Shown: in pieces, positions 26,730-35,820 of the stretch | Layout: every line of letters begins with the position of its first letter | How positions within the stretch are numbered: the stretch's first letter is position 1 | Assembly: GCA_021372695.1 (NCBI GenBank) | Contig: JAJFTY010000185.1 | Location: forward strand, 1 to 62,640 | From: Deltaproteobacteria bacterium | GTDB taxonomy: Bacteria; Desulfobacterota; Syntrophia; Syntrophales; UBA5619 | Direction of reading: 5' to 3' | DNA: 62,640 nt | Translations under genes and position numbers: made by a program | Notes under the pieces: generated by a model | Told to the model about the DNA's origin: nothing | Database searches by the model: none | What the model saw: only the letters and a program-made list of their open reading frames with translations

Positions 26730-27839
26730 ATGAATGAACTGCGTCAAGGATCCACACGAGCGCCGGCGAGGCCCATCACAACCTATGTCTACGTGTCGAA
26801 TGCCGAAGACGGCGACATCGGGGTGTACGGGATGCGTGGCGACGGCACGTTGGAGCCGAAGGGACGCGTCGAGGCGGGCAAACTGGCGATGCCGATGTGC
26901 GTCAGCCCGGACAGGCGTTTCCTCTATGCCGCCATCCGCACCAAGCCCTACACGGCAGTCACCTATGCGATCGACCGCGGGACGGGCAGCCTGAAACCGC
27001 TCGCGAAAGTGCCGCTTGCCGACAGCTTTCCCTACATCTCGGTGGACGAGACCGGGCGGTTCCTCTTCGGCGCCTCCTACAGCGGCCACAAAGTCAGCGT
27101 CAACGCCGTCGGCGCGGATGGCCAGGTGGCGGAAACGATTCAGGTGGTGCCCACGGCCTTCAATGCGCATTCGATCGTCATCGACCGGACCAACCGCTAC
27201 GTCTTCGTGCCGCACCTCGGCACCGACCAGATCTTCCAGTTCGGTTTCGACGCGAAGAGCGGCAGGCTGGCGGCAAACACGCCGCCGATCGTCCAGATGA
27301 AGAGAGGAACCGGTCCGCGTCACATCATCGTTTCGGGCGACAACCGATTTGCGTACCTGCTGAACGAGTTGACGGGAACGGTCACCACGCTGTCGCTCGA
27401 CCCAGAGACGGGTCTGCTCAGCTACGTGGGTGCGGCGACGATTCTGCCGCCGGACAGCAAACTCCAGCCGGGGGCGCCTCGCGTGGCCATCGGAGAAGGT
27501 GGGACAGAGCGCGATGTGTCAAACGACATCTGGGCCTCCGACCTGCACCTGACGCCGGACGGCCGGCACCTGTATGCCGCCGAGCGTACCAGCAGTACGA
27601 TCGGTGCATTCAGCGTCGATGAGGCCAGCGGCGGGCTCACCTACCTCGGAAGCACGCCGACCGAAAAGCAGCCGCGCAGCTTTGCGATCGATCCCGCGGG
27701 CAGGTACATGGTCGCGAGCGGCGAGCTGTCGGATACGATCTCGGTGTATGCGATCCAAGCTGGCGGCGCGCTCAGCCTGCTGCGGAAGTACCCGACGGGC
27801 AGGGGTTCGAACTGGGTGGAGATCGTCGGCTTTGATTGA
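26730..27839 (+). CDS. Lactonase-type beta-propeller (6-phosphogluconolactonase-like)
   Basis: A 369-residue seven-bladed propeller of the YbhE/lactonase family. Repeated blades show YVYVSNAEDGDIGVYGM, FNAHSIVIDRTNRYVFVPHLG, GTGPRHIIVSGDNRFAYLLNE and ASDLHLTPDGRHLYAAERTSS. The family hydrolyses 6-phosphogluconolactone or related lactones, but many members have other roles. No signal peptide, so cytoplasmic is likely. AAGGAGCGAAGCC precedes the ATG. It lies 71 bp after the TAXI gene, with the unrecognised 457-residue gene converging from the other side. Confidence 0.85.
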   Translation: MNELRQGSTRAPARPITTYVYVSNAEDGDIGVYGMRGDGTLEPKGRVEAGKLAMPMCVSPDRRFLYAAIRTKPYTAVTYAIDRGTGSLKPLAKVPLADSFPYISVDETGRFLFGASYSGHKVSVNAVGADGQVAETIQVVPTAFNAHSIVIDRTNRYVFVPHLGTDQIFQFGFDAKSGRLAANTPPIVQMKRGTGPRHIIVSGDNRFAYLLNELTGTVTTLSLDPETGLLSYVGAATILPPDSKLQPGAPRVAIGEGGTERDVSNDIWASDLHLTPDGRHLYAAERTSSTIGAFSVDEASGGLTYLGSTPTEKQPRSFAIDPAGRYMVASGELSDTISVYAIQAGGALSLLRKYPTGRGSNWVEIVGFD

Positions 27840-27918
27840 GCGCGCCGATGATCCCGCAGACAAAGCATTGTGCTCGGGTAAGGCCACAGATCGGGCGGAG
27901 TGACGAGCGGCGTCGCGT

Positions 27919-29292
27919 CTACCTGCCCCAGGGCCTGATCGCCCTCTTGAGAATCTCGTACCCCTCGATGTAGCGGGGCCGCTTGCCGCCGTAAATCTGG
28001 TCGAAGGTCTCCAACTGCGCGTCCAGCCAGCGGGCGAGCTCCTGATTGCACGGATTTGCCGCCTTGTACGCCTCGTTGATCAGGACGAAGTGGATCCTGG
28101 GATCGTAGGGTTGCTTCTCGCCCCCGGCCGTCTCGTCGCCGGCCAGCAGGCGCAGCAGCATCGCGTCGGCGGAGCCCAGCGTCTGCTCGAAGATCGGCTC
28201 GCCTTCCATGCGGTACATCACGCTCGTCATGTCCTTGCCGTTGGTCATGGTGAAGCCCATGTCGCGCCAGACCTTCTTCATGTCGGCACCGGCCTTGACG
28301 TGGTCCAGCACCATCTGCCCCCAGCCGCGGAGCACGTCGGGCGCGTCGGCCATGAGGTCGGTCAGGCGGTCCCCGTCCAGGTCCGACGCATAGACGATGG
28401 CCTTGCGCTGCTGATACATGTCGTGAAGGAGGATCCCGAAATTCGTGTCGGAGATGTGCTCGTTGATCTCCCCGCCCCAGCTTTCCATGCCGGCCTTGAA
28501 GTCCCGGGGCAAGAGCGCGACGATGGCATCGATGTTTGCCTTGTGCTCGGCATAGGCATCCACTGAGTAGCGGCGTTTGAGCTCGAACCTGGTCCCCTGC
28601 AGCAGCCAGCGCAGGATGCCGGCGTTGATGGCATCCTCCTGCGCCTGAGTCGGCTTGGTGGCGACGCGCCCGATCTGTCCCGTCTCGTGGACCATCTTCA
28701 GGAAGAGACGCACCGCATAAGCCATCCTCACCCCGGGGGTGTTCATCTCGGAGTGAATGTTGCCGGTTGCCCGATCGACCTGGAACTTCTTGTGGTCCTG
28801 CGAGTAGGGGAGGCCCGGCATGAATCGCACGCTCGTGATGGTGCCGTAGGGCCGGACGTTGCAGTATACCCCGGCGGCGGTGCGCAGGGGCGCGTTGGCG
28901 GACTTGCCGTAGACCACAACCTTCCTGCCGTTCTCGTTGACCATGAAGTCGCCTGCGGTGGACCACTTGATCGCGGTGTAATCGAGCTTGCCGAACCACT
29001 CGAGCGACTTCAGCCGGGTGTCGTGCCGGAACTGCGCCATCATGGGCACGCCGAGGAACGGCAATCCCAGGACGTCGAGCGCCATCAGCGTGCCATTCAG
29101 GGCAAACATGTCGGTTAACGCGTGTGCGACGGGCTTCACGTTTCCGTGTCGGCTACCGCCCTCCCAGATGATCGCGTCGGAAATCCCCCGCGGCTGGATT
29201 TCGGATCGCCGATAGATGCTGTCCAGCAGCTTGAAAAGATCACCGCTCTGTTCTTCCCGGGCGATCTTGAGCAGGTCGAGTCGTTCAGTCAT
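27919..29292 (-). CDS. Unrecognised conserved-looking 457-residue protein
   Basis: A 457-residue soluble protein that I could not assign to a family. No signal peptide or membrane helix is present. It is rich in Asp, Glu, Arg and Met, with blocks such as IIWEGGSRHGNVKP, GLPFLGVPMMAQFRHD, YASDLDGDRLTDLM and HFVLINEAYKAANPCN. GGAGAAGAAGCATC precedes the ATG at 29292, and codon use matches its neighbours. It is alone on the minus strand, facing the lactonase gene. The alpha-helical C-terminal half and lack of Cys clusters give no enzyme class. Confidence 0.7.
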   Translation of the reverse strand: MTERLDLLKIAREEQSGDLFKLLDSIYRRSEIQPRGISDAIIWEGGSRHGNVKPVAHALTDMFALNGTLMALDVLGLPFLGVPMMAQFRHDTRLKSLEWFGKLDYTAIKWSTAGDFMVNENGRKVVVYGKSANAPLRTAAGVYCNVRPYGTITSVRFMPGLPYSQDHKKFQVDRATGNIHSEMNTPGVRMAYAVRLFLKMVHETGQIGRVATKPTQAQEDAINAGILRWLLQGTRFELKRRYSVDAYAEHKANIDAIVALLPRDFKAGMESWGGEINEHISDTNFGILLHDMYQQRKAIVYASDLDGDRLTDLMADAPDVLRGWGQMVLDHVKAGADMKKVWRDMGFTMTNGKDMTSVMYRMEGEPIFEQTLGSADAMLLRLLAGDETAGGEKQPYDPRIHFVLINEAYKAANPCNQELARWLDAQLETFDQIYGGKRPRYIEGYEILKRAIRPWGR

Positions 29293-29426
29293 GATGCTTC
29301 TTCTCCGTTCAGAAATGGTCAGTCCATGCAGTCCTGCCGGTTCGGGAATCTATCGGCGCATCCCGAAGGGATCATCCGACGGGTCCCGGGAACGGCCGGC
29401 ATTGCAGCAGGGATGTTTGCCCGTAT

Positions 29427-29831
29427 TCAGATGAAGGAAACCTCCCTGGTCGACGCTTTGACAATGAAACAGCGCTCGATGTTGGATTGGGAATCCGCAG
29501 GAAATATGAAGAATCCAGTGCTCGCAGGCTTATAATCATAGGATGTTCCCATTAGAACTTCCCCATCCTTGAAAGTCACCTTGATCTTACGGTGTACGAC
29601 TATTTTATCACCATCAAACTGGTTCTTATCTTTGTATTTCGGATTCCCTCCAAACGTTTTGACAAAGAATATGGCTTTGAGATCTTGGAGGGACACCTTG
29701 GTAGGCTTCGTATCAGGCAGTGCATTTACAGGATTCAGGTGGAAGGATTCCTTTTCGGGGGAAAAGTTGTTGGTCGCACCTTTCTCGATACGCCCATCTT
29801 GATAGCGAACCACGATCTTATTGTAGATCAT
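29427..29831 (-). CDS. Small hypothetical protein (DUF6982-like)
   Basis: A 134-residue beta-rich protein. Two copies of a similar motif occur: KIVVRYQDGRIEKGATNNFSP at the N terminus and KIKVTFKDGEVLMGTSYDYKP in the second half, so it may be an internal duplication or a small barrel. Proteins of this kind are annotated as PilZ-like or DUF6982-like without known role. AGGAGAG six bases before the ATG at 29831 fixes the start; the longer frame to 29873 is not needed. Cytoplasmic. Confidence 0.65.
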   Translation of the reverse strand: MIYNKIVVRYQDGRIEKGATNNFSPEKESFHLNPVNALPDTKPTKVSLQDLKAIFFVKTFGGNPKYKDKNQFDGDKIVVHRKIKVTFKDGEVLMGTSYDYKPASTGFFIFPADSQSNIERCFIVKASTREVSFI

Positions 29832-29861
29832 ATGCGCTCTCCTTTTAATGAACCTGAATGT

Positions 29862-30056
29862 ATGATCGGCCAATCTGATTCGGTGTCACCCGCTGAGGCT
29901 TCCGATGAAGTCCGTCGAATCCTCTTTGTCAATGACTTCCATCCGTTCGAACTTCACGCCCCGACGTCGGGAGGGCAGAGATGGATCCATCGATTCATGG
30001 AGCGGTTGATCAGAGACCATTTCGAAATTCAGCGGTTCGAGTTCACCCGGCACTGA
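29862..30056 (+). pseudogene. Possible truncated glycosyltransferase remnant
   Basis: A 64-residue frame ends in a stop at 30054-30056 and contains RRILFVNDFHPFEL and SGGQRWIHRFMERLI. These resemble the first strand and helix of GT4-type glycosyltransferases (ILFVND..P.E..GGAER). No downstream part of such a gene exists here, and no ribosome site precedes the ATG. It may be a decayed fragment; coincidence is possible. Confidence 0.3.
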
Positions 30057-30220
30057 GCATCAAGTCGTTGAATGCATACAGCAAAATAGGCAAATAATCC
30101 AACAAAATGGAAAATCATTTGGAAAATGTAAGCATTACCGGCAGTTACTTTTCTAGCGTTCACGCTGGGCCGTTTTTCGACCTTTCCTGCCTCATTACGA
30201 TGAAGGATGAGGGCAACGAC

Positions 30221-30255
30221 AAAAAAAGGGGTCGCAGCCGTTAAGCTGCAACCCC
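30221..30255 (-). terminator. Terminator after tRNA-Phe
   Basis: On the minus strand GGGGTTGCAGC and GCTGCGACCCC form an 11-bp stem (one G-U pair) with a 6-nt loop, followed by seven T residues. Confidence 0.9.
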
Positions 30256-30265
30256 TTGATTTTGA

Positions 30266-30341
<76 letters not shown>

Positions 30342-30374
30342 CCGCTCGGCGGGTCATCGCCGAAATGGTGAATC

Positions 30375-30403
30375 CCTCTATAAAATATGCCTCCGTTTGT
30401 CAA
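30375..30403 (-). promoter_or_regulatory. Promoter of tRNA-Phe
   Basis: On the minus strand a perfect TTGACA (30398-30403) is followed by TAGAGG at 17 bp, or TATAGA at 15 bp, shortly before the tRNA-Phe start at 30341. The -10 box assignment is uncertain. Confidence 0.5.
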
Positions 30404-30431
30404 GGCCTTTTTCTGTTCAAAACGGCAACCG

Positions 30432-31115
30432 TCACGGGATGGGCCGGGAGCCTTCGGGTTTCGGCGTCTCCTCTGGACGTTCTGGAGACGAAGCAGCCAT
30501 TTTCTGTGCCCCGTCCGATGGCTCGATCCGGGCGGTCTCGGCGAAACCGGAAGTATCTTCTCCGGCGGGCTCGGGGCGATCACCCGTCTGCTGCGGCATT
30601 CCGGGGTAGGTGAATGGAGGGGGCACCGGCTCCCTCTGAACCCGATCATCTCCCCGTTCACGGATAACGACGGTTGCCGCGATCTTGTCGTGCCACCCCT
30701 GTTTCCTGCCGTCGAAGGCGACCCAGAGGAAGCCCAGGCAGAAGACGAGTCCGGAGATCAGGTAGCCGACCCAGCGCAGAAAGGCGATGCCAGGGGTCAT
30801 CGGTTCCCCCGATGCCTGGATCACCCGGAGGCCGAGGAGCATCTTTCCCGGCGTCCTCCCTCCGACCCCGTGGAACCAGGTGAAGTAGGTCATGCCGGCG
30901 AGCAGGGAAGAGGCGAGGTAGAGGAGCCCGAAGAGGCCCATCCCGTGCGTCATCCCATCGGACGAGGCCATCACGCGCCCCATCATCTCTCCTTTCAGCC
31001 CGAGAGCGATCAGGCCGATCAGGAAGAGGGCCATGGCGATGAAATAAAGGATCACCTCATCGATGATCAGGGCGATCGATCTCCTCCAGAAACCACCGTA
31101 CCGTTTACCGGACAT
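30432..31115 (-). CDS. RDD-family membrane protein
   Basis: A 227-residue protein. The RDD-type core has RYGGFWRRSIALIIDEVILYFIA (Arg and Asp-bearing first helix), and GGRTPGKMLLGLRVIQASG, plus three to four membrane helices up to about residue 150. A long disordered tail rich in Pro, Glu, Arg and Ser follows. The RDD family is linked to ion or small-molecule transport but is poorly characterised. GGAGAGGAG before the ATG at 31115 fixes the start; the frame upstream to 31145 is not needed. Neighbours are rsmE and tRNA-Phe on the same strand. Confidence 0.82.
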   Translation of the reverse strand: MSGKRYGGFWRRSIALIIDEVILYFIAMALFLIGLIALGLKGEMMGRVMASSDGMTHGMGLFGLLYLASSLLAGMTYFTWFHGVGGRTPGKMLLGLRVIQASGEPMTPGIAFLRWVGYLISGLVFCLGFLWVAFDGRKQGWHDKIAATVVIRERGDDRVQREPVPPPFTYPGMPQQTGDRPEPAGEDTSGFAETARIEPSDGAQKMAASSPERPEETPKPEGSRPIP

Positions 31116-31208
31116 ACTCCTCTCCTGTGTCTCTTTCGGGATCAATCATCCGGGCATGATGTGGGACTCTGCCCCCGCGTCCACCGCGCTTTCGATCGCC
31201 GGCCATGA

Positions 31209-31961
31209 TTACGCGTTCCGGTCGCCCTTTTCGTACTGGAGGATGGCGATGACCGCAAGCGACGCCGTCTCCACGCGGAGAACCCGTCTTCCCAGGCTCA
31301 CGGAGAGAAAACCCGCCTGCCGGGCCAGGTCAACTTCTCCCACGCTGAACCCCCCCTCTGGACCGATCGCCAGGCTGAACTCCGTCACACCCGCCCGGGC
31401 CGGGTCATGGAGAATGTCCCTGAGGCCCGTCGCCGACTCCTCTTCCCATGGGATCAACCTGAGACCGCATTCCGGGGCGGTCTGAACCATCCGTTCGAAC
31501 GACACGATCTCGCCGACCTCCGGAATGTCGGTCCGGCCGCTCTGGCGGGCAGCGTCGACGGCGATCTTCTGCCACCTCTCCTGCTTGTGGGGAAGTTGCT
31601 CCGGCCGCCAGCGGGGGACGGACCGTTCCGCCAGGAAAGGAATGATCCGCTCCACGCCCAGTTCGGTCGCATGGCGGATGATCCCCTCCATCTTCTCCGC
31701 TTTCGGTATGGCTTGGCAGAGGGTCACATGAATCCCGGAAGCGGGCAGCCTTTTGCGGCCCGTGATCTCCAATTCCGTCCCTTCCGCGTTCTGGCTACGG
31801 ATGACCGCCTCGTACTCCCAGTCCGTGCCGTTGAAGATGAGAAGCGGGTCGCCTTCCTTCATCCGCAGCACGGTCCCGAGATAGCGCGCCTGATCCGGAG
31901 CCGCCGCGCAGATGGTGCCCGTCTCCAGCAGGCGCGGGAGATAGATGCGGGGAGTGGTCAC
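31209..31961 (-). CDS. rsmE: 16S rRNA (uracil1498-N3)-methyltransferase
   Basis: A 250-residue SPOUT methyltransferase that methylates U1498 of 16S rRNA using S-adenosylmethionine. The N-terminal PUA-like part begins with PRIYLPRL; the knot region shows LAIGPEGGFSVGEVDLARQ and VSLGRRVLRVETASLAVI, the RsmE signature. The GTG start at 31961 overlaps the prmA stop by 4 bp (GTGA), so the two are co-translated. The open frame continues into prmA, but that part is not RsmE. Length normal. Confidence 0.95.
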   Translation of the reverse strand: MTTPRIYLPRLLETGTICAAAPDQARYLGTVLRMKEGDPLLIFNGTDWEYEAVIRSQNAEGTELEITGRKRLPASGIHVTLCQAIPKAEKMEGIIRHATELGVERIIPFLAERSVPRWRPEQLPHKQERWQKIAVDAARQSGRTDIPEVGEIVSFERMVQTAPECGLRLIPWEEESATGLRDILHDPARAGVTEFSLAIGPEGGFSVGEVDLARQAGFLSVSLGRRVLRVETASLAVIAILQYEKGDRNA

Positions 31962-32917
31962 GGGCGGCCGCCCTCTTTCTTCAGGACATAGCAGAGCCAC
32001 TCCTTCTCGGTGATGAGGCGGTGGACCGGAAAGGAGTCGCCGGGGAAATGGGCCTCGATATCCGGCTTGTTCTGTTCGATGATCCCCGAGATGACCAGGT
32101 AGCCACCGGGACGGAGCAGGCGAATCAAATGGGAGCGGAGCTTGATCAGGATCTTCGCCGTGATGTTGGCGACAATCAGATGAAAGGGGCCCGTCAGGGT
32201 GGTGACATCGCAATACCGGATCTGGACGCGGTCGTCGACCTGGTTGATCCGGGCGTTTTCCGTGGCGACCTCCACGGCCTTCTGGTCGATGTCCACGCAG
32301 AGGACCTCCTCGGCATCGAGTTTCGCGCAGGCGATCCCCAGGATGCCCGTCCCGGTTCCGACGTCGAGGACACGCCATCGATCGACCGTGCGGTCCCGGA
32401 GGAGGATCTCCTCGATGGCCTCCAGGCACATTCTCGTGGAGGGGTGCTGTCCGGTGCCGAAGGCCATGCCCGGGTCGATCTCGATCACGATGTCCCGTCC
32501 GGTCGGCGAGAAGCGTTCCCAGGTCGGCTTGATGACGATATTCCGGCTCACCCGGAGCGGCTTGAAGTACTTCTTCCAGGCCTCACCCCAGTCGGGATCA
32601 TGGATGATCTCCGTCCGGAAATGCGGCTTCTCCAATTCGGGAAAGATCTGCGCCAGGCTGTCGATGTAGGTCTGCAGCGCGGCAAGCCGCTGTTTCAGGC
32701 GGACATCGCAGGGAAGAAAGGCCTTCAGGACCTCTCCGGAGGCGCTCGCGGGGAAATCGTTTTGGGATTGCGGTTCGAGGGATTCCTGAAAGGAGCCCTG
32801 GGCGCCGATCTCGGTCACGAAGTTGGTCAGGGCGTCGATCATCTCCATCGGGGCAAAGAGCTCGACCTTCAGCCAGTCGCCCTTTTTCACTTCCGCCTTG
32901 GCATGCTGATCCGCCAT
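31958..32917 (-). CDS. prmA: Ribosomal protein L11 methyltransferase
   Basis: A 319-residue Rossmann-fold methyltransferase. The SAM-binding block is VLDVGTGTGILGIACAKL, and FGTGQHPSTRMCLEAIE is typical of PrmA. VANITAKILIKL carries the substrate-amide motif. It trimethylates ribosomal protein L11. GGAGG lies before the ATG at 32917, which is preferred over the longer frame to 32974. A strong promoter sits directly upstream and rsmE follows with a 4-bp overlap, the usual prmA-rsmE pair. Confidence 0.95.
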   Translation of the reverse strand: MADQHAKAEVKKGDWLKVELFAPMEMIDALTNFVTEIGAQGSFQESLEPQSQNDFPASASGEVLKAFLPCDVRLKQRLAALQTYIDSLAQIFPELEKPHFRTEIIHDPDWGEAWKKYFKPLRVSRNIVIKPTWERFSPTGRDIVIEIDPGMAFGTGQHPSTRMCLEAIEEILLRDRTVDRWRVLDVGTGTGILGIACAKLDAEEVLCVDIDQKAVEVATENARINQVDDRVQIRYCDVTTLTGPFHLIVANITAKILIKLRSHLIRLLRPGGYLVISGIIEQNKPDIEAHFPGDSFPVHRLITEKEWLCYVLKKEGGRP

Positions 32918-32945
32918 GTTCGTCGCCTCCTTTTCCGGGTGGCCA

Positions 32946-32974
32946 TTTATAACCTTTTCGGTCCGACATTTCAA
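32946..32974 (-). promoter_or_regulatory. Sigma-70 promoter of prmA-rsmE
   Basis: On the minus strand TTGAAA (32969-32974) and TATAAA (32946-32951) are separated by exactly 17 bp. Transcription would begin near 32939, 22 nt before the ATG. Confidence 0.7.
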
Positions 32975-33080
32975 GCAGCTTGAATTTCAAGGGCAATCAT
33001 GGTAGCTTCAACACCGTGGCAGGAATGGATTTTTCGGCGAGAATGCGGCGAGGCGAAGGCGACAGCGGAAGGAGCGACGG

Positions 33081-33731
33081 TTGAAATATTACCCTATATG
33101 CTGGGACATCTCCGGGAAGCGTTGCGTCGTCATCGGCGGGGGAAAGGTGGCCGAACGCAAGGTCGAGAGGCTTCTTTCCTGCGGTGCCCGCGTGGATGTT
33201 GTCGGGAGGGAACTGACGCCGAAACTCTCGGCCTGGAAAGACGGGGGGCGAATCATCCATTCCGGCACCGATTTCGTCGAGGAGCATCTTGCCGGGGCAT
33301 CCCTCGCGATCGGCGCGACGGACGATGAGGCCGTCAACGAAAGGGTCGCGCGGAGCGCCCGTTCCCTGGGGATCCCTGTGAACATCGTCGACGATCCCGC
33401 CCGTTGCGACTTTATCCTTCCCTCCGTCGTCGAACGGGGCGATCTCATGATCGCCGTCTCCACCGGTGGGAAAAGCCCCGCCCTGGCGAGGGGGATCCGG
33501 GAGGAGTTGGAAGAGCGCTACGGGATGGAATACGCCACTCTGTGCGAGATATTGGGCGAACTTCGGCGGAAAGTGATTGCCTCGGGATCGACATCCGCGG
33601 AGAATCGGGCGCTCTTCACGGCCGTTGTCCGGTCGGAGATCCTGGACGATATCCGGCGGAAAGAATGGTCGAAGGTGGAGGAGACGATCCGGCGATTGAC
33701 AGGGGTCGAGATGGAAGTGGGTGAGAGGTGA
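33081..33731 (+). CDS. Precorrin-2 dehydrogenase / sirohydrochlorin ferrochelatase (Met8-like)
   Basis: A 216-residue protein like the CysG N-terminal half or yeast Met8. The NAD fold is CVVIGGGKVAERKVERLL, then NIVDDPARCDFILPSVVERGDL and ISTGGKSPALARGIREELE (written VSTGGKSP here). It oxidises precorrin-2 to sirohydrochlorin and may insert iron to give siroheme. The start is a TTG at 33081 behind GGAAGGAG, ahead of the conserved KYYPICWDISGK. It is the first gene of the heme block, and its stop overlaps the next ATG by one base. Confidence 0.92.
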   Translation: MKYYPICWDISGKRCVVIGGGKVAERKVERLLSCGARVDVVGRELTPKLSAWKDGGRIIHSGTDFVEEHLAGASLAIGATDDEAVNERVARSARSLGIPVNIVDDPARCDFILPSVVERGDLMIAVSTGGKSPALARGIREELEERYGMEYATLCEILGELRRKVIASGSTSAENRALFTAVVRSEILDDIRRKEWSKVEETIRRLTGVEMEVGER

Positions 33732-34546
33732 TGGAAATCATCCTCTTCAAGACGGCCCTGGGTATTTACCTCCTTTCGGCCCTGCTCTACGCCGCCTCTC
33801 TGTGGGGGGAGCGGGTCTTTCTGGCCCGGCTTGCCGCGGGGCTGATGTTCACGGCCTGGGTCGTCCACACCCTCTCTTTTGCCGCGCTGCTTTTTGTCGC
33901 AGGAGGCGCGCCGCCGATCGGCATCCATGCCGCACTTTCGCTCTTCGCCTGGGTCATGGCCGCCGTCTATCTTGCCTTCCAGGTCAGAACCAAGACGCAG
34001 GTTCTCGGAGCGTTCGTCTCGCCGGTGATCTGCCTCTTCATGGTTGTTGCCTCCATTGGCCTCGGGGGGCCGGTGAACGCTCCCCCAATGCTGCGCGGGT
34101 CGCTCGTCACGGTCCACGTGATCTTCTCCGTCGCGGGCGAAGCCCTCTTCGCCATTGCCTCCTGCGCCGGCCTCATGTACCTGATTCAGGATCGCCTCCT
34201 TCGGCAGAAGCAGGCGGGGGGGCTGAGCCGCCTGCTGCCCTCACTGGGCGATCTGGATCGGATCAACCACATCTGCCTCCTCTGGGGAGTCCCCCTGTTG
34301 ACCCTCGGCGGCCTCGTCGGTTCGGTCTGGGCGCGGATCGTCTGGGGAAGCCACTGGCAGTGGGATCCGAAACAGGTCTGGACCCTTCTGGCCTGGGGAT
34401 GTTACGCCTTCCTCCTTCATCAGCGCCTGGCGATCGGTTGGCGGGGGCGCACGGCGGCCCGGTGGTCCCTGGCGCTGTTCGTCGCACTCGTCCTCCTGCT
34501 GATCGTCGGGCTGCCGTTCTTCGGAACGCTTCACCGCTTTGTGTGA
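33731..34546 (+). CDS. HemX/CcsA-like cytochrome c assembly family protein
   Basis: A 271-residue polytopic membrane protein with eight hydrophobic segments. The heme-handling motif WGSHWQWDPKQVWTL near residue 210 belongs to the CcsA/CcmC/HemX family. Together with hemA next door it matches the HemX-HemA arrangement known in many bacteria, where HemX affects HemA abundance; it could also help cytochrome c maturation. The ATG at 33731 overlaps the previous stop by one base (TGATG). Inner membrane. Which of the two roles applies is not decidable here. Confidence 0.85.
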   Translation: MEIILFKTALGIYLLSALLYAASLWGERVFLARLAAGLMFTAWVVHTLSFAALLFVAGGAPPIGIHAALSLFAWVMAAVYLAFQVRTKTQVLGAFVSPVICLFMVVASIGLGGPVNAPPMLRGSLVTVHVIFSVAGEALFAIASCAGLMYLIQDRLLRQKQAGGLSRLLPSLGDLDRINHICLLWGVPLLTLGGLVGSVWARIVWGSHWQWDPKQVWTLLAWGCYAFLLHQRLAIGWRGRTAARWSLALFVALVLLLIVGLPFFGTLHRFV

Positions 34547-34550
34547 ATCC

Positions 34551-35810
34551 ATGCGCATCGTCCTCATTGGCATGAACCATAAGACGGCCCCGGTCGAGAT
34601 CCGGGAGCGTCTGCAACTCGGCTGCGGCGACGGCGATCCCGCTCTTCCGGAGCTCCTCGCCATCCCGGAGGTCCGCGAAGCGGTCGTTCTTTCCACCTGC
34701 AACCGGGTGGAGGTGCTCGCCCGCGTTGCGGACGGCGAGGGGGCGGTGGAGCGGCTGAAGTCTTTCATCTTCCGTCACGGGAACCTGCCCGCCGCAGAGT
34801 TGGAGCGCTGCCTCTACATCCACCGGGACCAGGAGGCGGTCCGCCACCTCTTCCGGGTCGCGTCGAGCCTCGATTCCCTCATCATGGGAGAGCCCCAGAT
34901 CCTGGGACAGGTGAAAGAGGCCTATCGGCGGGCGGTCGACCACCGGGCAACGGGCGTCCTACTCAACCGGCTCATCCACCACGCCTTCCGCACGGCGAAA
35001 CGGGTCCGGACCGAGACGGGGATCGCCGGCAACGCCGTCTCCGTCAGCTATGCGGCCGTGGAGCTGGCCAAGAAGATTTTCGGCGATCTGCGCGAAAAGA
35101 AGATCCTCCTGATAGGGGCGGGCGAGATGTCGGAACTGGCCGCGCGCCATCTGCTCCGCCAGGGGGTCGAGCGCATCGTCGTCGCCAACCGGACCTACGG
35201 CCGGGCCGAGGAACTGGCAGCGGCATTTCAGGGGACACCCGTGGCGTTCGACCGGTTCCCCGACGTTTTGCCGGAAACGGATATCGTGATCGCCTCGACG
35301 GGCGCTCCGGGCTACGTGCTCACGGCGGAGATGGTTGCCGCGGCCCTGAGAAGGCGGCGGAATCGTCTGCTGTTCCTGATCGACATCGCCGTCCCGCGGG
35401 ATATCGATCCCGCCGCGGGGGAGATCGAAAACGTCTACCTCTACAACATCGACCACCTTCAGGATGTGGTCGATGCCAACCGCGAGACCCGCCGTGCGGA
35501 GGGGGAGAAGGCGGAGGAGATCGTTTCGGAGGAGGTCGCGGTTTTCGAGGCGTGGTACAACACTCTCGCCGTCGTGCCGACGATCGTCGCGCTGCGGGGC
35601 AAAATGGAGGGCATCGTCCGGGGGGAGTTGGAAAGATCCGCCCGCTGGTTGAAGGGACTTTCCGCAGAGGAGCGGTCCGCGATCGAGGGATTGACCGCCT
35701 CCGTGATCAACAAGATCCTCCATGATCCGATTTCGGGGCTCAAGGAGGAGAGTGTCGGAAAAGACGAGCTGCCCTACGTGGCGGCCGTCCGAAGATTGTT
35801 TAAGCTATAG
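34551..35810 (+). CDS. hemA: Glutamyl-tRNA reductase
   Basis: A 419-residue GluTR that reduces glutamyl-tRNA to glutamate-1-semialdehyde, the first committed step of tetrapyrrole synthesis. Landmarks are GMNHKTAPVEIRER, the catalytic Cys in STCNRVEVLA, MGEPQILGQVKEAY and the NADPH fold LLIGAGEMSELAARHL. The C-terminal dimerisation helices are present. The ATG at 34551 directly follows the previous stop. hemL, which should act next, is not in the window. Confidence 0.97.
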   Translation: MRIVLIGMNHKTAPVEIRERLQLGCGDGDPALPELLAIPEVREAVVLSTCNRVEVLARVADGEGAVERLKSFIFRHGNLPAAELERCLYIHRDQEAVRHLFRVASSLDSLIMGEPQILGQVKEAYRRAVDHRATGVLLNRLIHHAFRTAKRVRTETGIAGNAVSVSYAAVELAKKIFGDLREKKILLIGAGEMSELAARHLLRQGVERIVVANRTYGRAEELAAAFQGTPVAFDRFPDVLPETDIVIASTGAPGYVLTAEMVAAALRRRRNRLLFLIDIAVPRDIDPAAGEIENVYLYNIDHLQDVVDANRETRRAEGEKAEEIVSEEVAVFEAWYNTLAVVPTIVALRGKMEGIVRGELERSARWLKGLSAEERSAIEGLTASVINKILHDPISGLKEESVGKDELPYVAAVRRLFKL

Positions 35811-35820
35811 GGGATTGTGA

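Noticed and set aside
32980..33080. Cobalamin- or heme-sensing element before the heme block
   Set aside because: The leader is only about 100 nt and shows no known riboswitch pattern; only a weak promoter-like pair is seen.
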